From Podospora bellae-mahoneyi (taxonomy: Eukaryota; Ascomycota; Sordariomycetes; Sordariales; Podosporaceae): a stretch of 64,000 nt of DNA. The notes below the pieces were generated by a model. It was not told the DNA's origin. It did no database searches and saw nothing but the letters and a program-made list of their open reading frames with translations. Both the position numbers and the translations under genes were made by a program. Positions 54,681 through 64,000 of this stretch are shown piece by piece; within the stretch, counting starts at the first letter, position 1, and each line of letters opens with the position of its first letter. The stretch lies in contig NC_085881.1 of NCBI RefSeq assembly GCF_035222275.1, positions 4,836,001-4,900,000 of the forward strand, in the 5' to 3' direction.

Positions 54681-57600
54681 CTTTGATGAATGAGTAAACA
54701 AAGTCCATCAGTTTTCTTGACGTGTACCCCGGTTCTGGTCCCTTGCTTGGCTGGCTCAGGGGTCAATGCTTATGTTCTATCACCATGCCAACTTGGAGAT
54801 ACCAGTGTTTTGGATTCAATCACGGGACGTAGAGCAGTAATACATTGTCCTGATATCAATCTCATGCGGTGTTTTGATCTTGTAGCATTCTCTTGTGGAC
54901 AACGTCTCATGTACATTCCAAACTATTTGTTTCTTGCACAACATCGGCCTTTTGCTTACATATTCATCTAGTGATGAGGCATTTGTGCCAGCATCTTTCC
55001 ACTCACCAACAAGTTTATTAGAACCAACAATATCTTCCATGACTTTGACGTCTGCCGCTAACATCATGTCAACTCTCATGCTGTGACACCCACCCTTCCC
55101 ACTCTCTCGGGGACGCCGGAGACATCGGATGGCGAATGACGGATCCTTCCTTGATGTGGTGTACACACGGGTTGTGCATGATCATGTAAAGTTGAGGCAA
55201 AAGGCGAGGCATGACCGGCGGACCGACGGGCGGATGAACCAGACTGTTGGTAACCGGAGGCGGAGTTTTAACGTCTGGGGGGTTAGTCAGTCAGGAAGAG
55301 TGGAACATAAGGCTATTAGCTAATGTTTACGAGATCGCGTTGTTTGGTGGCAAGGAAGCAGAATTTCGAAATTTCACCTGTCATCTGGTGGTGATTTGCC
55401 GCCGTGAATCTTGCCAATTGAAGAATTTCCCAAGATGAGGGGCTTTGACATAGGGCCGAGTTTCTATATCCATCACCGAACGCTCAACTCTGACCGGAGG
55501 TACAATCTCCGTCTCGGTCAACCACATAGGAAACTCGGCCCTTCCAACATTCCAACTGAATCCTCGGGATCACAGGATCAACTTCTGGATTGGGAAAGTC
55601 CTCACCAGCCATTCGGATGAAATTCATGTCTTTTCTCAACACCGATCCTCCATCATCCGGGGAAGCCACAAATTCAAAATTAAACACGGAGCCAGTTTTT
55701 ACACATCGGCAGACGCGAGCACTAGCACGGCTTTTTATCCATAAGAAATTCAAATATACACCGACAAGTTCTCATACAAGACATTTTCAAATCCTTCAAA
55801 TGTCCCAACAAGGAAAAAAGTTCAGACGGATGAAGGTGGCGGCGGCAGTGGCGGCGGGAAGTTGGATCCTGCTGATCATGTCAGTTTTTCACATGCCTGA
55901 CTTACTCCGAGCTTACATGATTCATCATGAAGGATTCTGGCTGGCATAACGTCTCTGTCCAGAAGGTGATATACGGGATTCTGACCAAAAAGCCATCTGT
56001 TGGGTCTTGAAATATGTGAAGCTGAGAGGCAATGTCGTGGCATGACATGAGTTGAGTAGAGTGGCGCAGAGGACTTCCCTGGTCTTATCAGATCCTCCGG
56101 TGAATTTACTGGGGTGTGCGGTTGTCATATCGGTGATCACCTCGGTGCTTGATTAAGAGAATGTCGGCATGTACATGACTTGGGGTACTATAGGACCATT
56201 TTGGCCCCCATAATCCTATCTCCAGACACTCAAACCATCATCACGACATGAGTGGCTGCGGCACCAACCGGCCACAACTCGATGCCGCAGACCTAAACCC
56301 AAGCGACAATCCGATCTAACCAGCCCCCATCCCGTCCGATCAAGTACCGTATCTTGTGTTTCCTTCCTTCCCGTATCATGTTTGTCAGCTGGTTTCGTTT
56401 GTGTCCCGGCCGCCTGTCATCCACAAAAGATGGTTGGTGGGTTTCCGGCGGGCCACTGTTGGTTGGGACTTTCGGTCTGCGGCGGCACAGGTCTAAACGA
56501 CCAGGAAATAAACAGCTTACCTACCAGAGAAGCCCGAGACATCTCATGGGTGATAAAACACATAATAGACGCCGAAAATCACCAGGTTTTTGAGCGCATG
56601 CGCTAACGTTGCGGTCGACCTTGCTCCCCAACAGCAAACCAGCATCTTTTGCAACTTGCATAATAAAGCCAGGTTGGCAACTCAGTTCAAGGTCCCCGAT
56701 CAGATGACGTGAGATCGAGTGTTTTCCCCGGCCTGCCGCAGGATTTCCAAGGTAAATGATCACTCTCTGCATGGCACCTTTTTCCCTGCAATGGTGCCCA
56801 AGTCCTTCTCCCTCGGGATTCGTGTGGTCGTCACAGTGCTAGCCTAAAGCCGAGAGTCAGCCCTACGAGAGACTGAATGACAGCCGAGGAGCGGGACGAA
56901 GAAACCCAAGGTAAGATGGAGGGTTACATCGAGAATGACCGAATCCTTCCGCCTTTCCGTGTGATGCTCCCATGTCTGAAGATTTCCATGATGACGGAGC
57001 TAAAGAACAGAAATTTTTGCGTGGTCGGGTGGTGGATCGCTGATTGACTTCTGCCGAGATACCTAGGGATGGATGGTCTCAGCGAAGGATTAGAAAAGTA
57101 CAACATCTGGTAAACGACACTTGAGCACCCCTGGTGCCGCACGGCATACCACAGTATGGAAAATCTTGATAAGGCGTCTTGCCCAACAATCATGTCATGG
57201 TGACACAACCACATTACGGCTTTGTGCTCAACCATAGGTACAATACCGTCATACCTGGTTTTAATCAGCAGCCAGCCCTATGAGAGGCAGGTAGCTCACC
57301 TCAGGATACACCGGCGCTTGGTATTAAAAACTGCCGGTTTATCACACCGCTTCTTTTTCTGTCAGTGCTCCAAAGGCAGGCACCGTCGTGAGTTTTATGC
57401 AGGAAAATTGCAAGGAGAATATGCCAAATGACCCAGCATGCAACCTAAATTGTAGAAAAGCGCCATCAACTTTGCTGTCATTCCCAAACAGGCAAGTCAA
57501 TGACAAACATAGACCCACAACGAGCCGTGTAACCACTCCCTGTTCTTGACAACGACTGGTGAGAGTGAACAGCAAATGGGAATCGAGAAGTGCCTCAAAA

Positions 57601-58095
57601 CGCCGACTTTGACATCTGAAGAGTACATGCTTCCAAAAGTATTAAACAGACATTAATAGAAACAGCGAAAGAATGTTGAAATAAAGAATTTACATGTGAG
57701 GAAATGTCATAACTGGCGTAACCTTAGCTTTCCAACCCATCCCTAATGCCTGTGCATTATCTTCCCTGCGATGGATCCAATGCCGACGACTAGTCCGTGC
57801 ACAATGAATAAAGCCCGTCCGGTCCATTCAGCCTTACGGCTCTCCGTATAGACGTGATACGCGGGCTTCGAATGCGAACCATACTTTTCTTCCCCTAGCC
57901 TCCTGAACACCGAAATGGTGGGAGCCCCAGTTCGTCATCACCCCCACATGGAAACTTTTGCCAACCTATGCGGGGTGCAGCTGGACCCTGGAACTGCGTT
58001 GGGACCAAACGCGAAGCGCGAACTGCAACCCATCTCAGCAGCCCCGCAACTCAATCTAACCTCTGCATATGTTTATGACATCGATCTTGATTTCG
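54681..58095. other. Long region of 3.4 kb without supported genes
   Basis: Between a plus-strand and a minus-strand gene. Open stretches are short and motif-free, except for a possible microprotein at 55800-55949. AT-rich patches lie around 55650-55800 and 57600-57700. No element termini or target duplications were found. Confidence 0.4.
55800..55949 (+). CDS. Possible 49-residue single-pass membrane microprotein
   Basis: From an ATG at 55800 the frame reads MSQQGKKFRRMKVAAAVAAG, a basic head followed by a hydrophobic segment (AAAVAAGSWILLIMSVF) and a short tail ending HHEGFWLA. Basic head plus one helix would suit a small membrane protein, for example of the mitochondrion. There is no independent support: no family, no splice, and the frame is open upstream too. 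Chance is a real alternative. Confidence 0.2.
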   Translation: MSQQGKKFRRMKVAAAVAAGSWILLIMSVFHMPDLLRAYMIHHEGFWLA

Positions 58096-59523
58096 TCATC
58101 GCCGATCCGAGAGAGGCACCGTGTCGCCATAAAAGCCACCTTGGTCTTCGGCGGCGAGGCAGGCGAGACAAACGCCTCCACCGTAGACACGTGTATGCCT
58201 TTTCCACCCATGACCCGAGTGATCCATGACTGATATGATCTCGCCGTGAAGATCGATCTCCTGATCTGACAAGGCAACACCTGGACCTCCCGGCCCACCC
58301 ACAAATACGTACTCGGAGGGAGCATCGGGCCCGGGTGGAGGAGGAGGCAGAAGAGGCGATGTTGGCGGATAGCTCGAGGGGGTGAAGGCAGTACCTGATG
58401 CCATTGCCTCAGCAGAGTAGGCGGGCGTGGTTCCAGGAACAGGGATTCCGATGGGGACAGTCCTCGTGTAGGATCTTCTGCGCGGTATTGGGTCTGCGGT
58501 CTGGGGGCTGGAGTTCAAGACGTCGTCTGAGGTTGACATGCCGCTATAAGCTGGATTGGGCTGGTGTATGAAGCTGGCGTCCAGCTCTGGCGGGATCGAT
58601 ACTGCATAGCCGATATGACGGTCTTCAAAGGGAAACCTGTTGTCGCTACGTGTTGGAGGTGTTAGTGGTGGTGGTGGAGGTGGGCGCGAAAAGCGTCGGG
58701 GAGTGCTGAGATCGAAGCCAGAAAAGCCAGGGGACCCAGTAAAGCTCTCAGCACCGAAGTTGGGATCCTGTCCATACACATCACTCGAGGAGCCCGCTTG
58801 CTGATCAGATGCGGCACTCCAATCACGGTCGCCATAGCTGCTGTAGCCTGACATTGGTCCTATCTCCATGCCCTCGGAGCCACCACTACCATATCCCTCT
58901 GGAAAGTTAGAAGGGAAGAAGTGGGAGGAGTAGCTCGGTCTGCTATCTCCTACATGTTGCTCAGTGTACCTGCCGGCCGGGGAGGGGTCGTGTTGGTATC
59001 TAAAATCGGCGTCATCGGGAACATTGGTGCTGACGCCACGTGATGCTGACCCTGAGCGCAAGCGATCCTTCAGCGGGTCATTCTCGTTGTCATCCATAGC
59101 TGGCGTCTGCCCCAAAAATCCGAACACGGCTCTCTGGGCACCGTGACCTGTAAGCACTGCAGCACAGGAAGGATGTTGCTGATGAATCCCGAGCCTAGTG
59201 AACGGAACAACTCCTTGCCCGCCCTTGAATTGGCTCCAGGGAGACAAAACAGAGACAGGTTGATTGCCCTTTTGGGATGTTGGTGAAGTTGCTATTGGTG
59301 AGAAGCGGGGGGGATGCTTGTCGACTTTCTCAGCACGCTGGCTGTCTCCAGGTGCAGGCAATGGGGCTGATGGTTTGAGACGTCTTGGCTTGACGAGCCG
59401 GGCAACAAGAAGAAGAGTAATGACGGCAAGCGCGAGATATATGTGTGCTCTTGAGGGTCCCTGTTTCTGGGGACTTGCGACCCCAAGAGCAACGTTGACG
59501 TCGGGATGCCTGAGTGTTGGCAT
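58096..59523 (-). CDS. Proline-rich protein with one N-terminal membrane helix
   Basis: Single exon, 475 residues. After a short head (MPTLRHPDVNVALG) a single helix (IYLALAVITLLLVARLV) is followed by RRLK, giving a probable signal anchor. The long middle is Ser/Pro/Gly-rich and disordered, with polyproline runs (FSRPPPPPPLTPP, LLPPPPPGPD) that could bind SH3 or profilin. The last 70 residues look ordered and conserved-like: YVFVGGPGGPGVALSD, EIISVMDHSGHGWKRHTRVY and GGVCLACLAAEDQGGFYG, the last with a CxxC pair. I do not recognise the family; such anchors with an ordered C-terminal module occur widely in filamentous ascomycetes. Function unknown, secretory pathway or plasma membrane inferred. 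Confidence 0.8.
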   Translation of the reverse strand: MPTLRHPDVNVALGVASPQKQGPSRAHIYLALAVITLLLVARLVKPRRLKPSAPLPAPGDSQRAEKVDKHPPRFSPIATSPTSQKGNQPVSVLSPWSQFKGGQGVVPFTRLGIHQQHPSCAAVLTGHGAQRAVFGFLGQTPAMDDNENDPLKDRLRSGSASRGVSTNVPDDADFRYQHDPSPAGRYTEQHVGDSRPSYSSHFFPSNFPEGYGSGGSEGMEIGPMSGYSSYGDRDWSAASDQQAGSSSDVYGQDPNFGAESFTGSPGFSGFDLSTPRRFSRPPPPPPLTPPTRSDNRFPFEDRHIGYAVSIPPELDASFIHQPNPAYSGMSTSDDVLNSSPQTADPIPRRRSYTRTVPIGIPVPGTTPAYSAEAMASGTAFTPSSYPPTSPLLPPPPPGPDAPSEYVFVGGPGGPGVALSDQEIDLHGEIISVMDHSGHGWKRHTRVYGGGVCLACLAAEDQGGFYGDTVPLSDRR

Positions 59524-62500
59524 GCCTGCGGCGAAGCTCAGCGCCGATGATTTACTTTGGGGCGCCTAGTCAGTGTAAGTGTTCGGTCTTGGTGGGTGGC
59601 CGTAGGGGCCGGCGCTATAGCTAGGGGGATCAGGCAGGCATGGCAAAGGGTCGTGGCACCGGAAATTGGGTTTTGTGTTGTCCAGGGTGCTGGTCTGGGG
59701 AGAGCCAAGTCCCGTTTGAAGGATGGAGCAGCGCGAGCTACACCGAGGGGTTCTTGGAGACCCCCAGAAGCTTACATCCGCTTTAAACCCAGCAAGTGTA
59801 AATATTGAACGAGATAAAGCCGGGCGTGCAATATGATGATGAGGCGACCTACCCGACGGAAGTAAGGCGGCCGCCAGGGTTTGTTGATATCAATGCTTGG
59901 GAGGGGGGAAATGTGCAACCAATGGAATGCATGCTCGAAAAGGGAAAGACATGTCGACTTACACAGCGCGGGGCCGACAGCGGCCTCAAATGTCACGACT
60001 GAGAGGCGTAGTGTTATGCAGAAGCCGCCAGGGTAACACGGCGGGCATGAGGGCGGTAAGTAGTACACGGATAGTCGGGTCTATTGTGGTGGTCGTTTCC
60101 TGTGTCGTTGATGCTACCGGTGCTCTCTCGACGACACGACTACCAGGTAAGTAGGTCCGGGCTCGGCGACGGCAGGGGGGCACGGAGAGTCGAGGGCCGC
60201 TGACACTCGGAAAGACTGGTCGGCCTGGCAGTCATTGGACCGCACGGCGGGAGGGCGCGGTCTTATAGAGCAAGCCGGCCACCCCTTTGTGTGCGAGGTC
60301 GATTACGGAACGCCATGGCTCTCCACGCCGTTGTATCGCGCAGACAGGGACAAGGCAAGCTGGGAGCTTCGGGCATGTGGCGGCGGAGACTTGGAACAAA
60401 AGTAAGAGCCCCGAAGCAGGTGAAGGCTGACACACCCAACGCTAACTCTCTTGGAACGCTAGAAGGTAATTAGATGCAGCATTTGGGTACCGCTTCAGCT
60501 GGATCAGCTCCATAAAGGCGCCGTTACCAAATGCAGAACAGCCAATCCTGACGAGCAACAGGAGGGCACTAGTGCAGACCGTCATGGGATGAAGAACCTA
60601 AGGTCCATCGCCGCAAGCCCGCCATGTCTCTTGATGACGGCACCCTGATGAAGGGAAGCAGAAGCAAAGCACGATGCGACAGGGAGCTGACCGAAGCCCA
60701 GAGCGCGGAATATTCCTGCAAGGTACTGGGTGCCAGGTGGACCGGGACTGGGACTGTGTAGTACAGCACATGTATCGAAGTCAGACCAACAGACGACAAA
60801 ATAAAGGGCTGGCAGGTGCGCCTTGATTAACCTGCATGCAACGGTGCGTGGCTGCATGCAAGTGCAAGGGTAGAGACAGCAGCCGACCTCTCTCTCTGGC
60901 CGCCTGAAAAAGGGAACAATTCGAGATGTGGAGGGCTGCAGGGGACGGCGGGGTAAATCGGAGCACTGTCGGGTGTGTCAACGCTCGGCACCTCACTGCT
61001 TGTTCGTGACGAGGTTGGATTTTGGCCCTTGTTTGTTTTCGTTCGTCGTTTGCCGATGCTGCCCAAGCCCAAAGGCCATCGACAGTGGGGTTGATGTGAT
61101 CATATGGCCGGACGACGTAACAGCAACTCGGTCGGGGTAGCAGTCCGAGCCACGGATGTCCCCTTGTTCTCTTGTCCAAAGCAGGCTAGGCGTGTGTGCC
61201 CTCAGCTAGGTGTGTCGAGCCCTACAACTGGCGCCACCTTATCAACAGCCCTCTGTCTGCTGCTTGTCAGACAAGCTGGATGGACTGGCTCGGTTGGCAA
61301 GGTGTTGTAACACGAAGTATGAGGCGAGGATGCTGTGGAACTGTCGCATACGCAACAAAAGGTGTCGATGGATGCGGTGTTTCTCCCGCCGATCCGCTGA
61401 GGCGGGTCAGTTACGGGGTGGTGCTAGGAGGCAGCCCTGTGGCCCTGCCATGCTGCGCCGACTTGCAGTGGTGGTGCTGTGCCAATGGAGCTTAACCTCT
61501 TCGATGCAAGCCTGAGACAAAGTCGTCAACGTCGATCTCGGCAGAAGATGCGAGCTGCTGCAGCGTGTCGCGTTCGCAATGCTTCGGTGGCTGCATGTGT
61601 TGCTTGATCTGATGTCAGGCAGGAAGCTGTGATGCGGCGGGGGTCGGTTTGAGGGAAGGAATTACCCGGCTGGACTGTGCGACACGACAGAAGTCGGCGG
61701 CTGGGTTGGGTGCTCGACCCACGCAGTTGGGGTTCAAGTAGGTGAAGTCGAGATAGTACAGTAGTGTAGGAGGATGCTTCGTCCATTAGGTTGTTGGTGC
61801 GACGGGAGGTGGTGCAGCAAAGAGGAGCAAAGAGGAGCGTTGGAAGTGGGGCATGGAGGGGCAGAGGGGAAAGGCATCGTGACGCTGTTGCAAGAGCACC
61901 TGTGTATTCATCTCAGCTACGAGAAGCTCCTTCCCAAAGGAGAATTCCTGTTCAACTTGACATGTCACCATGCGATGGCCTCTGTTACATAGGCCATCTG
62001 AGTCCAGGTTATTAGGTACAGGTGATCTCGCTCCCATCTCGAGCCCGGTAGATCTTCACCTTGGAGACAGGTCAGTCCACGGCTGTGCTCACCGCCACCA
62101 TGATGCTTCAACAGCTGAACAGCTTGGCCCTCAGGTCTCCACGCCCATGGCTACCTAACCCGGCGTCGGTTGTATCCTGACCAAAGCGTCTCGCCGGGTG
62201 AGCTTCACACACGACGAGAGCGCTTACACAGCAGAGCACAGCGCTTCCACGATGGATGACGGGAACCTACTTGAGGTGCTCCCAAAAAAAAAAAAAAAAA
62301 GAGCCCCACTGATCGATGACTGGCCGTGCAATGATGCCTGCAGCCCGTCCTTTTCAATCTCAGCCCTATGGGAGAAACCCTGGATCAGTGCGCCCTCCAT
62401 ACCCCACTCCACCAAGATCCTGGTTGATCACATCACACCCGCTGGACCGCCCGCATTTCCGTTCCCATGAGAGAAGCTTGAGCATTTTCCTCATGCGTCG

Positions 62501-64000
62501 CCTGCACCGAAATCATGTCCTCGCACCCCGCCGCTTCCAACAGATCCAACACCTTGCCCAAAGCCCTTGCAGCAGGACAGGCCAGAACCGACAATCCAAA
62601 GCCATTGGGATCAACTGCCCATTCACTGTTGGAAATGTTGGACGGCACACGGCTGCCTGAATGCCCGAGATTCACCGCTGTTTTCCCGGTCTTGACTCTC
62701 TTCGTATCTGAACTGGAGTTTGTGCCTTTCAAGAGTTGGAGGGCCGACCGCCATTGGGGCAAGCCATTTCTGCACGCCCATTGGTCTGCGGCGCAATAAA
62801 GTCAGCTTGCGTCTCCCTGTGCCGTGGAAGTTCCTACGCTGGACTTGCCACTGCCCAACTCCAACATTTTGACTTGTTTTGTCTCTGCCAGCTCAAACAA
62901 ACATCTCCTCACATCCATTGATTGCCGGCCACTCTTCACGCCATGGTCAAACATTTGAGAGGATCGTTTACGAACCCGGGCCCAACAGGGACACCAGAGC
63001 GGAGCGAGCCGCCTGGCCGCGGGGCACGACTCCTACCGTGATCCATGATAGATCAAGAACAACTACCTACTCTGGGGTCAATTTGATACTTGAATGCTTA
63101 CCTGACCTTGAATGGCCAGTATACGGACGGAGAAATCGGCAATCGGATCTTGGCGGGCAATAGAGTGCTGGCTCACGATGGTTCCATCCGGCGGTATTCG
63201 CCCGATGTACACGTTGCCGTCTCAATCTCGATGGGAAATATCTCTTCGTGAATGGTAACCCATTGAGGCTGAGCAAGAATAGTGAAAGTCATGTAAACAA
63301 GCATCTGCCGGATGCACACGCGGCTCAGTGGCGCGGCGAAGTGAGGCTCAACAGGCTTCCCATCACAACGATCATCACGGTAGCTAAGAATATCTAGAAA
63401 ATGAAGTTAACATGGCAATAGATGGAGCAAGCTGACTCGGACGCTACACGAACTGTAACTGGCATGTTACTGGCTTTGCGGGTGCTCCAATCCCACAAGA
63501 GGCCGCAGAGCCTCATGCTGATCAACCCACTTTCACTCGGTTCTCTGCGAGGATGTCCTTGTGATGACACTTCAGCGTCTGATGGGCATACCAGGACCGG
63601 AACGGTGGATCCACGAGGACAGCTGAGCCCAGGCTCTTTTCATGGCTTATCGACCAGACGTTTGGTATATTGGGAGCTTTGCCAAGTCTTCACTGGTCAT
63701 CTGAACTACAAGATTTACACTTGCGTGTCCCACAAAGTGCAATAATTGGAGGACGAGCTATACTGGTCCGCGGCGATCGACCTAGGTAGTTTAGTGGCTG
63801 GGAGACAAGTATCACGGTGTCACTGTTCGAGACTGGGAGCGATGAGATGGGCCAGACAATAGTCTCGAAAGAGCTATCCACAACTCCAATGGGGCAGAAG
63901 TCGAAAAATAATGCGGGTTTCCGTATCCGCATCTACCCCTCTCACATCATGGCCCCTTTCTCCGGCCGCCCCCTCATCCCCAGCATATCTTACGGCCTCT
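59524..64000. other. Long region of 4.5 kb without supported genes at the right edge
   Basis: Upstream of the proline-rich membrane protein. GC-rich in parts, with many overlapping open stretches (longest about 130 codons at 60781-61179, minus), none with motifs, signal peptides or reasonable splice sites. A run of about 17 A lies at 62284-62300. The extreme right end (after 63940) turns pyrimidine-rich and may be the start of a gene outside the window. Confidence 0.4.

Noticed and set aside
60781-61179. Minus-strand frame of 132 codons in the gene-poor right end
   Set aside because: Composition is that of random GC-rich sequence, with no motif, signal or splice site.
62284-62300. Run of about 17 A as a possible retrotransposed tail
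   Set aside because: No coding relic, SINE-like body or target duplication lies next to it; a plain homopolymer is the simplest reading.

Overview
The window reads as nuclear DNA of a filamentous ascomycete (Pezizomycotina, most likely a Sordariomycete). The genes have short GT-AG introns of about 50-75 nt, HET-domain genes are present, several genes encode secreted enzymes, and families such as DUF1996, a PTH11-like rhodopsin-domain receptor and AA12-type PQQ dehydrogenases are typical of that group. No retroelement, DNA transposon, CRISPR array or bacterial-style operon could be supported. Gene models were built by eye from open frames, splice sites and conserved motifs; exon boundaries are given in each entry.

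Left part (1-18 kb). A cut gene end lies at the edge, followed by a short-chain dehydrogenase. A HET-domain gene (1503-3560, minus) is open in a single frame except for two in-frame stops. Next come a kelch cell-surface protein with a C-terminal membrane anchor, a DUF1996 secreted protein and a second, cysteine-containing secreted protein. A poorly resolved multi-exon gene (9583-11998, minus) and a clearly decayed HET gene (12388-13890, plus) form a degraded zone. Two unrelated Fe(II)/2-oxoglutarate oxygenases follow: an isopenicillin-N-synthase-like enzyme and an AlkB/ALKBH8-like protein.

Middle part (18-36 kb). It holds an allantoate-permease-type MFS transporter, a hypothetical protein, a CDC25/Acr2-type rhodanese phosphatase with a possible mitochondrial leader, and a large fungal protein with two membrane segments whose stop codon faces the phosphatase's stop only 7 bp away. 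Next are dynactin subunit p25, a relic gene, two cysteine-bearing hypothetical proteins, a secreted intradiol dioxygenase, an intron-bearing tRNA-Asp and a secreted M43 metalloprotease.

Right part (36-64 kb). Genes are sparse: an MFS sugar transporter with six exons, a tiny secreted eight-cysteine peptide, a PTH11/SAT4-type rhodopsin-domain membrane protein, an uncertain gene near 48 kb, a secreted PQQ-type sugar dehydrogenase, a hypothetical Trp-rich protein and a proline-rich membrane-anchored protein. Long stretches (36.3-39.8, 54.5-58.1, 59.5-64.0 kb) show no convincing genes.

The genes do not form an obvious pathway. The shared theme is extracellular interaction with plant material and neighbours (metalloprotease, intradiol dioxygenase, PQQ dehydrogenase, sugar importer, small secreted peptide, PTH11-like receptor) on a background of decaying self/non-self recognition genes. 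No complete new multi-gene system could be demonstrated.
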